Below, one piece after another: positions 37,583 to 45,782 of a DNA stretch of 64,000 nt (positions within the stretch are counted from its first letter, which is position 1; each line of letters starts with the position of its first letter). The DNA is from Pseudomonadales bacterium (GTDB lineage Bacteria > Pseudomonadota > Gammaproteobacteria > Pseudomonadales > Azotimanducaceae). Where the stretch lies: positions 1 to 64,000 of the forward strand of contig JANQJA010000009.1 in NCBI GenBank assembly GCA_028281885.1, read 5' to 3'. A model generated the notes under the pieces. It saw nothing but the letters and a program-made list of their open reading frames with translations, ran no database searches and was not told the DNA's origin. Made by a program: the position numbers and the translations under genes.

Positions 37583-38635
37583 ATGAACACTGTTGTTTCC
37601 GAAAAGCCTGATCGACAAGGTCCCTGGCGTTCACGTTTTTACCGCCTTATCACCTGGCTTGTAACCCTAGGCTGCTTCTACCTGGTTTTTTCCCGCGTCC
37701 AGGGCGCCGCCGAAAGGCAGGGTACCACCGCGCTGGGTTACATCATCGATTTCTTTGCCGATGCCGACTGGATGCACTGGCTGATGTTGATGATTCCCTA
37801 TTCGGTGTTCTTCTTTCTGGTGGATTCGCACGCAACCTGGCGCGTGATCAAGTGGTTTAATGCTCCCGAGATCAAGTATCGCAACGTGTTGCCGATTCGT
37901 GCGAGCGCGTATGTCCTGTCGCTCGTCAACGAACAGGTGAGCAAGGGAGCGATGTCCTTGTATCTGCTTCGTCGTTACGACGTGCCGGTATGGCAGGCCG
38001 TCTCGACGATGATTCTTCTCGGTATGGTTGAGATATACCAGCTCCTGCTCTTTTCAGCCCTTGGCGTTTTCATCTACTTTGAACTGGTCGTTTCCGCTGC
38101 AGACCAGTCCGAGTTGCCGCTGCTGACGATCCTGATCAGCGTCTATGTGGTGGCGCTGGTCTATTTTCCGTTACACCTGCTTTATTTCCGGGGCCTGCTG
38201 CTGCCGTCGTCAGGAATCCGGGATCAGCCGCTGTTGCGCGCGTTCAGAATGGCTCGTTTCCGGGACTATGTACTGGTCCTGTTATTCAAGGCGCCGAATC
38301 TGTTGGTAGCGGTGGGGGTTTATACGGCGGCGCTGGGATTGTTCAATGTTGACGTCGGTTTCGGCCAGATGCTGGCGCTACTTCCGGTGATTTTTCTGGC
38401 GGCGGCCCTGCCGCTACCTTTCCATGCCGGTGCCCTGGTGCTTTGGACAGTTCTGTTCCCGGATTTTCCTGAAGTGGGCGTCTTTTCGCTGGTGATGCAC
38501 ACGTTTTTCGTTATTTTCAATGCCACGATTGGTGTGATCTTCCTGCCGCTGGCCAACCGTGAACTCTTTGTTAATCGGCTCAGCGCTGGCGAGTCCGTAA
38601 CAGGACGATCGCCCGATCAATCATCGAAGCAATAG
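37583..38635 (+). CDS. Multi-spanning membrane protein, flippase-like (LPG-synthase TM/UPF0104-like)
   Basis: The 350-residue protein has about eight hydrophobic helices (for example LITWLVTLGCFYLVF, LMLMIPYSVFFFLV, MLALLPVIFLAAALPLPF). A central segment SAYVLSLVNEQVSKGAMSLYLLRRYDVPVWQAVSTMILLG recalls the helix pair of the lysylphosphatidylglycerol-flippase/UPF0104 superfamily. I am not certain of the family. Its neighbours are a cis-prenyltransferase and a CDP-alcohol transferase, so lipid transport is a reasonable guess. Its 3' end overlaps the convergent transferase gene by 56 bases. Confidence 0.75.
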   Translation: MNTVVSEKPDRQGPWRSRFYRLITWLVTLGCFYLVFSRVQGAAERQGTTALGYIIDFFADADWMHWLMLMIPYSVFFFLVDSHATWRVIKWFNAPEIKYRNVLPIRASAYVLSLVNEQVSKGAMSLYLLRRYDVPVWQAVSTMILLGMVEIYQLLLFSALGVFIYFELVVSAADQSELPLLTILISVYVVALVYFPLHLLYFRGLLLPSSGIRDQPLLRAFRMARFRDYVLVLLFKAPNLLVAVGVYTAALGLFNVDVGFGQMLALLPVIFLAAALPLPFHAGALVLWTVLFPDFPEVGVFSLVMHTFFVIFNATIGVIFLPLANRELFVNRLSAGESVTGRSPDQSSKQ

Positions 38636-39128
38636 TTGTCGCGACAAGAACCCATCCGACAATCTGGAACAGATTCTCGGGCAGGATGGTCAGCCCAAGG
38701 CCCGACTGTACCGTTGGCACTGCCGCCAGAACGAAGTACGCAATACCATTGTAGCGCCCCAGTGAACTGGCCCGGAGGGGGCTGCCGGCAAGCGCCTTAG
38801 AATCAAGCATGTATTGTATGAATGCGGCGATGACCAGGATGGGCAATAGCCAGGGAACGAATCCTGCTCCGGCCAGAGCGGCAAGTGTTACCGCCACGAA
38901 CACCGCATCGCTGCCGTGATCGAGCAGGCCGCCCAGTGGTGAACTCAGGTCGTGTTTTCTCGCCAGGTATCCATCCAGCGCGTCGGTGATGATCGCGATC
39001 ACCATCAGGATCGCTGCGACACGCCAGTGGACGGTCGTGATGGCCATATAGGTGGCTGGCGCCAGCAGCAGCCGTGAACCGCTGAGCGCGTTGGGTAGGG
39101 TGAAATTGTTCATCTCGCTTGGCGCCAT
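38580..39128 (-). CDS. CDP-alcohol phosphatidyltransferase family protein, copy 1
   Basis: The 182-residue membrane protein carries the full family signature: DALDGYLARKHDLSSPLGGLLDHGSD fits D-x2-DG-x2-AR-x(8-9)-G-x3-D-x3-D, which binds metal and the CDP moiety. About six transmembrane helices are present. It would join a CDP-activated lipid to an alcohol such as glycerol phosphate or inositol phosphate; the substrate is not readable. The start may be the second Met (39113), which gives MNNFTLPNALSGSRL. A paralogue is at 51317-51922. Confidence 0.9.
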   Translation of the reverse strand: MAPSEMNNFTLPNALSGSRLLLAPATYMAITTVHWRVAAILMVIAIITDALDGYLARKHDLSSPLGGLLDHGSDAVFVAVTLAALAGAGFVPWLLPILVIAAFIQYMLDSKALAGSPLRASSLGRYNGIAYFVLAAVPTVQSGLGLTILPENLFQIVGWVLVATTIASMIDRAIVLLRTRQR

Positions 39129-39176
39129 GATAATGTCGGCTGAATGGGCCGTATACCCGGGTGATGAGGGCTTGTT

Positions 39177-39647
39177 ATGAACAGATTGCGAGTTGTGCTA
39201 ATCATGATACTGCCGGTCCTGTTGGGTGTGGGGCCCTGCACCGGCGGGCCGAGAATGATAGCGGCTGTTCCAGGCGGTGTACTGACCGGTCAGGTGGCGA
39301 CAAGGCCGGTGACCGATTTTTCCTTTGTTGCCGATGCGGGCTTGTGCGCCCTTGAGACACGGCCTGACTTCCCTCATTCGGTGACCGTGAACTGCTTCAA
39401 CGATGGGCCGGATCTTTACGTTGGTTGTATGGGATGTGAAGACAAGGTGTGGTCGACCTACGTCGCAAATGATTCGAGCGCCAGGATCAGGATCGCGGAT
39501 ACCGTCTACGCGGTGACGATGAACCGGATCACAGATCCCGAAGAAATGGCTGGACCCTGGCTGAGTCGTTGGCAAAAAGCCCGCGGGAATACGGACGCGC
39601 CGCGAATTCCTGAAGGTTACTGGCTCTATCGCCTGACTTCGAGATAG
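39177..39647 (+). CDS. Small exported Cys-containing protein, unknown function
   Basis: The 156-residue protein has a hydrophobic leader (RLRVVLIMILPVLLGVG) and GAGGG upstream of its ATG. The mature part has a beta-rich look (SVTVNCFNDGPDLYVGCMGCEDK, then ARIRIADTVYAVTMNRITDPEEM) with a CxxC pair in GCMGCED. It loosely recalls split-barrel flavin-binding proteins, but I cannot assign a family. It lies 4 bases upstream of an NmrA-like gene on the same strand, so the two may be cotranscribed. Confidence 0.7.
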   Translation: MNRLRVVLIMILPVLLGVGPCTGGPRMIAAVPGGVLTGQVATRPVTDFSFVADAGLCALETRPDFPHSVTVNCFNDGPDLYVGCMGCEDKVWSTYVANDSSARIRIADTVYAVTMNRITDPEEMAGPWLSRWQKARGNTDAPRIPEGYWLYRLTSR

Positions 39648-39650
39648 TTC

Positions 39651-40565
39651 GTGGTTGTCGCGATCACGGGTGCGAATGGCCACCTGGGCGTGCGTCTGAT
39701 CCGGGCGCTGGGTAGCACGCGGGTTCGCGCCCTGGTGCGCTCCGAACGTGCTGCAGCCAGCCTGAAAGAAGTCTTTGCCGATAACCTTGACGTTCGTATT
39801 GTCGACTATGCCGATGCCGCGCGCCTAGCCGAGGCGACCAGGGGATGTGATTATCTGGTGCATCTCGTTGGCATTATCAAACAGTCGAAGCACAATTCGT
39901 TCGAGCAGGCGCACGAAGCGCCTGCAACTGCGGTTGCCGGGGCAGCCGCGGGAAATCGCCTTCGCGGCATCGTTAGTCTCAGCATTTTGGGTGCGGATAT
40001 CAGTTCCGAAAATGCTTGTTTCGCATCCCGCGGTCGCGCCGACGAATATCTGTTGGCCGGTGACATTCCGGCGCGAATTATCCGGGTGCCAATGGTCCTT
40101 GGGGAAGGCGACTATGCGTCTGCTGCGCTTTCCCGTCTGTCTGTTCGTCGATTCGCCTTTACTTTCCGTGCGACCAGTCTGGAACAGCCGATTGATGCTG
40201 ACGATGTCATTCGGGCGCTGGTATGTTCTGTGGCTGAAAACTTCCAGCCAGGGATAGCTGAACTGGCGGGTCCTGAATCGCTGACCCGCCGCGCATTGAT
40301 TCATCGCTTCAGTGCGGTAACCGGGGGGGCGCCGCTGGTCATCTCATTGCCTCTGGGTATCGGGATGGTGTTGGCCAGGCTTGCGGAGATGATGGCCAAT
40401 CCGCCCGTGACCCGGGCCATGCTGGGTGTGCTCGATCATGATGACGACATTGATCCCTTGCCCGCCTGTCGCCAGCTCGGTATCGAGCTGACTGGACTGG
40501 ATCAGACCATCCGTCGTGTTACCGCCGGACAGATGGATCAGGGGGACACAGAATATCGTCGCTGA
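39651..40565 (+). CDS. NAD(P)-binding NmrA/atypical SDR family protein
   Basis: The 304-residue protein (GTG start) has the atypical-SDR cofactor motif ITGANGHLGVRLI at the N terminus and the supporting DYLVHLVGIIK strand. A classical YxxxK is not seen; the equivalent region reads SRGRADEYLLAG. The C-terminal part resembles the NDUFA9/complex-I-assembly branch (ELAGPESLTRRALIHRF). It may be a redox sensor or a quinone- or lipid-linked reductase. Its last 47 bases overlap the convergent alpha-hydroxyacid dehydrogenase gene. Confidence 0.85.
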   Translation: MVVAITGANGHLGVRLIRALGSTRVRALVRSERAAASLKEVFADNLDVRIVDYADAARLAEATRGCDYLVHLVGIIKQSKHNSFEQAHEAPATAVAGAAAGNRLRGIVSLSILGADISSENACFASRGRADEYLLAGDIPARIIRVPMVLGEGDYASAALSRLSVRRFAFTFRATSLEQPIDADDVIRALVCSVAENFQPGIAELAGPESLTRRALIHRFSAVTGGAPLVISLPLGIGMVLARLAEMMANPPVTRAMLGVLDHDDDIDPLPACRQLGIELTGLDQTIRRVTAGQMDQGDTEYRR

Positions 40566-41682
40566 TGTCCTGGATGTTTTTCACGCCGCAGAGTGCCATG
40601 GTTCCATCGATTTCCCGGGAAATGATGTCCAAAGCCATTGATACGCCCGCCTGACCGAGCGCGCCGAGACCGTAGATGTATGCCCGCCCTACCATGGTTG
40701 CCTGGGCGCCCAGGGCAAGGGCCTTTGTAACGTCCTGGCCCGAGCGAATACCGCCATCGACCCAGACTTCGATGTCACTGCCGACTGTTGCAACGATGGG
40801 GGCAAGTCGGTCGAGCGAGGCTGATGCACTGTCGAGTTGCCTGCCGCCGTGATTGGAAACCACGATTGCGTCAGCGCCGGCGTTGACGGCGTGGCGCGCG
40901 TCTCGTTCATCCATGATTCCCTTGATGACCAGCTTTCCGGGCCATTGGTCTCGAATCCACCGAATGTCTTCCCAGGTCAGTGTGGGGTCGAATTGGGTTG
41001 CGGTCCATCTGCTCAGCGAATCAAGATCGTCTGTGCCGCTGACATGACCGGCGATGTTACCGAACTTGAAGCGTCGGGTTTGCGCCATGCCCAGCGCCCA
41101 CCCCGGGTACTGCAGGATATCGAGCAGGTTCTTCAGTGTCGGGCGAGGGGGAATTGAAAGTCCGTTGATAATATCTCGATGTCGCTGGCCCATGATCGGC
41201 AGATCGGCGGTGACGATCAGGGCGGAGCAGTTTGCTTCTTTGGCACGTGCAATCAAACGTGTAATGAACTGTCGGTCTCGCATGACATAGAGCTGGAACC
41301 AGAAGGGTTTGGTGGTGGCTTCGGCGACGTCTTCAATCGAACAGATGCTCATGGTGGACAGACAGTACGGAACACCGAAGGCTTCGGCCGCGCGGGCCGC
41401 TTTGATTTCGCCATCGGCGCACTGCATGCCCGTCAGGCCAACCGGCGCCAGGGCGACCGGCATCGTAACTTCTTCGCCTAGTATGGTTGACTGGATTGAG
41501 CGCTGATCAATATCAACCAGTACGCGCGGCATGAGTTTGTATCGGCTGAATGCGGCTACGTTGTCCCTGAGTGTATTTTCGGCCCAGGAGCCTGACTCCG
41601 CGTAGTCCCGGAACATTTTTGGAACGCGCTTGTGGTAGAGCTTTTGCAGGTCGTCAATGCAGGTAATCATCGCCATGGTCAC
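40519..41682 (-). CDS. FMN-dependent alpha-hydroxy-acid dehydrogenase (LldD-like)
   Basis: The 387-residue protein is a TIM-barrel flavoenzyme. Visible family features are the N-terminal KMFRDYAESGSWAENTLRDN, VALAPVGLTGMQ, FQLYVMRDRQF, GIMDERDARHAVNAGADAIVVSNHGGRQLD with the catalytic His, and the FMN-phosphate part VWVDGGIRSGQDVTKALALGA. It oxidises L-lactate or another 2-hydroxyacid to the 2-oxoacid, passing electrons to quinone or oxygen. It follows the sirtuin gene after 4 bases, so the two are an operon. Confidence 0.93.
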   Translation of the reverse strand: MTMAMITCIDDLQKLYHKRVPKMFRDYAESGSWAENTLRDNVAAFSRYKLMPRVLVDIDQRSIQSTILGEEVTMPVALAPVGLTGMQCADGEIKAARAAEAFGVPYCLSTMSICSIEDVAEATTKPFWFQLYVMRDRQFITRLIARAKEANCSALIVTADLPIMGQRHRDIINGLSIPPRPTLKNLLDILQYPGWALGMAQTRRFKFGNIAGHVSGTDDLDSLSRWTATQFDPTLTWEDIRWIRDQWPGKLVIKGIMDERDARHAVNAGADAIVVSNHGGRQLDSASASLDRLAPIVATVGSDIEVWVDGGIRSGQDVTKALALGAQATMVGRAYIYGLGALGQAGVSMALDIISREIDGTMALCGVKNIQDISDDILCPPDPSVRR

Positions 41683-41686
41683 TATC

Positions 41687-42499
41687 TTAGCTGAGCGTAT
41701 TCAACAACCGCACAAATGTTTGTTGGCAATCGCCATCCAGCTTGAGTGTTGCGAGATCATCCGCCCGGGTGATACCGCGATTGATGATGGCAATGGGTTT
41801 GTTGGTCCGGTGGGCATGGCGGCAGAATCGAAACGCCGAGAACACCGTCAACGAAGACCCGACAACCAGGACGCCATCGGCGGAATCAATGCTTTCGACC
41901 GTCGTGTTGACAATATACCTGGGGACGGCACCGCCGAAAAAGACGACATTGGGTTTCAGTACGCCACCACACCGCCGGCATTCCGGTATCCTGATCTTGA
42001 CAGACTCGGTGCTCACCTCAGCATCGCCGTCAGGGGCAATGGTAACTGCCTGCTCGGAGAGCCCCGGATTTAACGTTGAAAGACGAAGCTGCATATCCTG
42101 CCTTGTCGACAGGTCTCCGCAATCGAGACAGATCACCTGGTCGAGGCGTCCATGCAGTTCCACGATCCGTTGGTGTTCTGCCTTGTGATGTAACTGGTCG
42201 ACGTTCTGGGTCACGAGAAGTTGAACAATCCCGCGCCGTTCCAGGTCTGCCAGGCATCGATGCGCCTGATTCGGTAATGCCTCACGAACTGCAGGCCACC
42301 CGGCGAAACTGCGAATCCAGTAGCGTTGTCGATCGACTTCAGAGCTCAGGAAATCCCGGTGCTGTATTGGATTGGGTCGCTGCCACTCGGCGGCGGCGTT
42401 GCGATAGGTGGGAATGCCAGATGGTGCGCTGCAGCCGGCGCCCGTAATCACAACAAGTCGCGGGTGATTTGCGATGAATTCGTACAGCGGTCTGCTCAT
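41687..42499 (-). CDS. Sir2 family NAD-dependent protein deacylase (SIRT4-like class II)
   Basis: The 270-residue sirtuin has the NAD motif GAGCSAPSGIPTYRN, the TQNVDQLHHKAEHQRIVELHG segment with the catalytic His, and four Zn cysteines in CLDC and CRRC. The sequence before the second NAD motif, GVLKPNVVFFGGAVP, and SSLTVFSAFRF fit class II (SIRT4-like) enzymes. It removes acyl groups from lysines. Pairing with an FMN 2-hydroxyacid dehydrogenase suggests a role in controlling or being controlled by that metabolism, which is inference. Confidence 0.94.
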   Translation of the reverse strand: MSRPLYEFIANHPRLVVITGAGCSAPSGIPTYRNAAAEWQRPNPIQHRDFLSSEVDRQRYWIRSFAGWPAVREALPNQAHRCLADLERRGIVQLLVTQNVDQLHHKAEHQRIVELHGRLDQVICLDCGDLSTRQDMQLRLSTLNPGLSEQAVTIAPDGDAEVSTESVKIRIPECRRCGGVLKPNVVFFGGAVPRYIVNTTVESIDSADGVLVVGSSLTVFSAFRFCRHAHRTNKPIAIINRGITRADDLATLKLDGDCQQTFVRLLNTLS

Positions 42500-42602
42500 G
42501 GTTCTTTGTCAGATGTCGTATTCATCTGCCTTGACGTCGCTTGTATGTCACCGCTGAGAGAATCTTCAGTGTGTTTACACTAACTGATCCAGGAGGAGTG
42601 TG

Positions 42603-42938
42603 ATGAGAAAATTTCTACTATCAATCGCAGTTTGCTGTCTGCTGCCCGGCTGTGCGTCAACCGGGTCTGGTGAAAGACATCGTCTGAGTTCAGCGGACAT
42701 TGCCGAACTCTGTGCGACGGAAGACTCAAAGCTGCGTGGTTCACTTTCTGCGGAGCAGATCGAATTTCTGTGTGGTTTGTTTGCAGTGCCGGGCGGCAGA
42801 TTCGGTGCCAACGGTGCTGCACTGAATTGCCAGCGTCACTGCGCGTACAGCGCCGCCGCAGAATGTTGTGTGGATAAGGAAAAGGGCGGCACCGACTGTT
42901 GTAACGCGTCGGACGAACTGACGATACTGTTTCCCTAA
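42603..42938 (+). CDS. Small cysteine-rich lipoprotein, unknown function
   Basis: A strong AGGAGG site sits 6 bases before the ATG at 42603. The 111-residue product has a lipoprotein signal ending LLPGC, so Cys at the cleavage site would be lipidated. The mature chain holds eight further cysteines, clustered in the last 40 residues (NCQRHCAYS, ECCVDKEKGGTDCC), which suggests disulfides or metal binding. No family is recognised. It is followed by a convergent DksA-like gene. Confidence 0.78.
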   Translation: MRKFLLSIAVCCLLPGCASTGSGERHRLSSADIAELCATEDSKLRGSLSAEQIEFLCGLFAVPGGRFGANGAALNCQRHCAYSAAAECCVDKEKGGTDCCNASDELTILFP

Positions 42939-42957
42939 GCTATTGCTTTAGTTATCG

Positions 42958-43293
42958 TCAGGCGGGTTCGCTGGCTTTGGCGCAGTTGATACAAAGGGCA
43001 GTGTAGGGGATTGCCTTCAGTCGCTCTTCGTTGATCTTGTTACCGCAACGAACGCAATTGCCGTATTCGTCCTCGTCAATCCTCGCCAGCGCTTTGTTGA
43101 TGCTGGCGAGTTCCTCACGGCCCTCGGCATCAAGTTGCGCAACAACTTCATCGTTGCTTCGCTCGATATTCTGTTCGGCAAAATCGGCGCTAATCTCTTC
43201 CCGCTGATGGATGTGGCGGTGGGTCCTCGCCACCCTGGCCAGCAGTTCCTCTTTCAGCTTCTCCAGTACCGGCCTGGCTTCTTCAGGTTTCAT
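42958..43293 (-). CDS. DksA/TraR-type C4 zinc-finger protein
   Basis: From the ATG with GGAGGAG upstream the protein has 111 residues beginning MKPEEARPVLEKLKEELLARV. A long coiled coil is followed by the C4 zinc finger CVRCG to CINC, spaced as in DksA (C-x2-C-x17-C-x2-C). Between them DEDEYGNC is typical. It is shorter than DksA (151) and is one of the DksA-like small proteins that can bind RNA polymerase's secondary channel. Its target promoters are unknown. Upstream codons of the frame lack support. Confidence 0.88.
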   Translation of the reverse strand: MKPEEARPVLEKLKEELLARVARTHRHIHQREEISADFAEQNIERSNDEVVAQLDAEGREELASINKALARIDEDEYGNCVRCGNKINEERLKAIPYTALCINCAKASEPA

Positions 43294-43456
43294 CGCTCCT
43301 CCTGTTACATTGCTTACTATAACGATGGCAGTCGTTCCAGCCATTGATACGCGTCAAGTTTTGACGAGGTGGAATGGTCCGCCTTGACGGATGTCATGGC
43401 TTGTTAGGTCCTGGTAGGTGTACATTCTTCTCTGCTGTGCGGTCAAGGGTGGGGTA

Positions 43457-44542
43457 ATGCGCTTATTGATGGTTACGATATTGGTGGTCCTGGCATTCGG
43501 TGCCCGGGGAACTGATATCAACGAACTGATGCGGGACATGGGTGACACCATGCTGCGCATGTTGCCCGCGCTGCACCAGGAGTCACCGGATCGAAAGGTC
43601 CTGATGGAAAACCTGGTGCGACTGGATTATCTCTTTGATAAGGCAGAACCACATCTTACCGCCCGACAAGTCAATAGCAGGGTCACCTACAATCTGATCA
43701 GGCGTCGTCTGGATGAATCCATTGCGCTCGGTGGGCACCGTAATCTTGTCTCCCTGCGAAGTTCGATATCAGAGACCTTTGAATTGTGTGCTTCGTGTCA
43801 TTCGCAAGACGGCGTGGCGGTTGCTGCTTTCGGCGTCAGCAAGTTAAGGGAACTGGATGAATTCGAGGCGGCAGAGTTCAGTTTCCTCACTCGCGACTAT
43901 GGCGCTGCGCTCACGTCGATTGGCAATTACCTGGAAGGCGAAACGCGCGAGCCACAACGTGATCAGCTGGCGGTAGAACGAATACTTGCCATTGGCGCAG
44001 AGTTTTATGCAGATCCGGTCTTTACCGCCAACAAACTGACAGAAGTTCTGCCGGTGTTGACGGGCAGGACGCGGGACAGAGTCCGTGACTGGATCAGCGT
44101 GTTTGAACGAATCGCCGATGACGACAGCGGGCTCTTTTCACCGTTTGTTCCGCGCGATATCCCGGCGATGGATCGTTTTCTTTCAGGGGAATGGTCGACG
44201 ATAGAGACGACGCTGGGCGTCCACGAACGTGAAGCCTATTGGGTGGCGATCCGCGGTGCGCTTTCCCGGACACTGACCCGGTTTCCCGACCACAAGGACG
44301 TTCCAAAAGTGCTGTATTGGCTGGCGGTCAGCGACCGGGCGCTGTTTTACCGATATTACAATGCATTGTCGACGGCCTATCTGGAGAGCTGTATTGAGGA
44401 CTACCGAAAGCATCCCTATGCAGAACGATGCCTGGAAGAGTACGAATTCCTGGTGTTGATTAACTTTTCCGGTTCGGGTGGGACGCAGGTGCCATTCGAG
44501 GTACAGGAACGTTTGAACGAGCTTCGCAGGCGTGTCCGCTAA
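43457..44542 (+). CDS. Exported helical protein with one CxxCH heme motif
   Basis: From the ATG at 43457 the protein has 361 residues with a signal peptide (RLLMVTILVVLAFGARG). The first 130 residues look like a four-helix bundle, with the heme-binding motif C111-A-S-C-H115 at its C-terminal side, the position seen in cytochrome c' or c556. The remainder (130-361) is helical and repeat-like with acidic and aromatic residues and no motif I recognise. It may be a periplasmic c-type cytochrome with a fused helical domain. No partner genes are adjacent. Confidence 0.75.
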   Translation: MRLLMVTILVVLAFGARGTDINELMRDMGDTMLRMLPALHQESPDRKVLMENLVRLDYLFDKAEPHLTARQVNSRVTYNLIRRRLDESIALGGHRNLVSLRSSISETFELCASCHSQDGVAVAAFGVSKLRELDEFEAAEFSFLTRDYGAALTSIGNYLEGETREPQRDQLAVERILAIGAEFYADPVFTANKLTEVLPVLTGRTRDRVRDWISVFERIADDDSGLFSPFVPRDIPAMDRFLSGEWSTIETTLGVHEREAYWVAIRGALSRTLTRFPDHKDVPKVLYWLAVSDRALFYRYYNALSTAYLESCIEDYRKHPYAERCLEEYEFLVLINFSGSGGTQVPFEVQERLNELRRRVR

Positions 44543-44561
44543 CCTGGCCTGCAAGCTTGTC

Positions 44562-45782
44562 CTAGGATTCCTCGACCGGTGTGGTATCCATTTGCCATAG
44601 TCGCGAAGTAAGGCCGACGATCACGGCGACGACGACCATCGCTCCTGCGCACAGGATCAGCGCTGCACCGGGGCCGAGCCATTTGCTGAGATAGCCACTC
44701 AACAGGGTTCCTACCGGGCCTGCACCCATGAAGGCGAACGAGTGGAAAGCCATCATGCGGGAACGCTGATCGTCTGGAGACTGTTCCTGCATGATGGTTC
44801 TAAGCAGCGTCATCGCAACACCGCCACACGAACCCCATAGAAAAATCACCACTACCAGGCTCGCGAAACCGAGTCCCAGTCCACCGACACCGAGGATGAT
44901 CGCACCCAATATCAGCGCCAGAAGAACGGCGCGGCCCTGCCGATGGACATCGCCGAGGCGGAGCAGGGCCATGATCGTCAGAATGAAGCCAATGGAATTG
45001 GCGATATTGATCCAGGCGATCTGCTGCGATGTCCCGGCGTACACTTCCCGTACAATGAGAGGGACGGTCACAATGTATGAGCCCATGAAGAAGGCACCAA
45101 TGGCGAAGTTGAGTATCACGACGCGGCTCATGTAAGGGGATTCCCTGACACTGCGATAACCCTCGATGAGCGACTCCTTCAGTTCATGGGGGAGCGAATG
45201 TGTGCTTCCGGGTTTGCTGGACGATCCTTTGGGGGGCACCTGCATCAGGTAGAAGGCAACAACCCCCAGTAACAGCAGAACGGTCTGCCCCGACAGGAGG
45301 CCAATAGCACCGACCCGATCTGCCTGGGAGGCGGCAGCAAATCCCAGCATCTGGATGCCGAACTGCAACATGCTGACTTGCATAACCCGGCGCTGAATAG
45401 CGCCTTCGGCGATCGTGTTAAGCAGACCGTCCCGTGCGGGCGTGACCGTGGCCTGAGCGATGCCCATGACCAGCGCATAGGCAATCACGCCACTGTAGGT
45501 CAGTCCGAAGGCCGCAATCATCAACGCGAGTGTCATGGGCGCCAGGGCGCCCAGGGTCTGGCCAATGAGTAATAGGCGCTTGCCGCCGAAACGATCGGCG
45601 AGGCTGCCGCCAACGAGCATCAACAGCATCGAAGGCAGTAGCAATGACATCTGCGCAATGCCCACCTTGTCCGCCGGTGCATCCAGTACGATCGTTACCA
45701 GCCAGGCGAACAGTACCGACTGAATGCCGGCCGTCAGGAACCAGGTACCACTACCGACGAAGTAATACTGGAGGGGTCTCAA
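44562..45782 (-). CDS. MFS transporter, downstream gene of a pair
   Basis: The 406-residue protein has 12 hydrophobic helices with the motif-A-like GGSLADRFGGKRLLLIGQ after helix 2. The second half has a loop (GDVHRQGRAVLL) after its helix 2. Its start overlaps the stop of the upstream MFS gene (45779-45782), so both are translated from one transcript. The substrate is unknown; the overlap suggests the two proteins act together, or as alternative carriers. Confidence 0.9.
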   Translation of the reverse strand: MRPLQYYFVGSGTWFLTAGIQSVLFAWLVTIVLDAPADKVGIAQMSLLLPSMLLMLVGGSLADRFGGKRLLLIGQTLGALAPMTLALMIAAFGLTYSGVIAYALVMGIAQATVTPARDGLLNTIAEGAIQRRVMQVSMLQFGIQMLGFAAASQADRVGAIGLLSGQTVLLLLGVVAFYLMQVPPKGSSSKPGSTHSLPHELKESLIEGYRSVRESPYMSRVVILNFAIGAFFMGSYIVTVPLIVREVYAGTSQQIAWINIANSIGFILTIMALLRLGDVHRQGRAVLLALILGAIILGVGGLGLGFASLVVVIFLWGSCGGVAMTLLRTIMQEQSPDDQRSRMMAFHSFAFMGAGPVGTLLSGYLSKWLGPGAALILCAGAMVVVAVIVGLTSRLWQMDTTPVEES

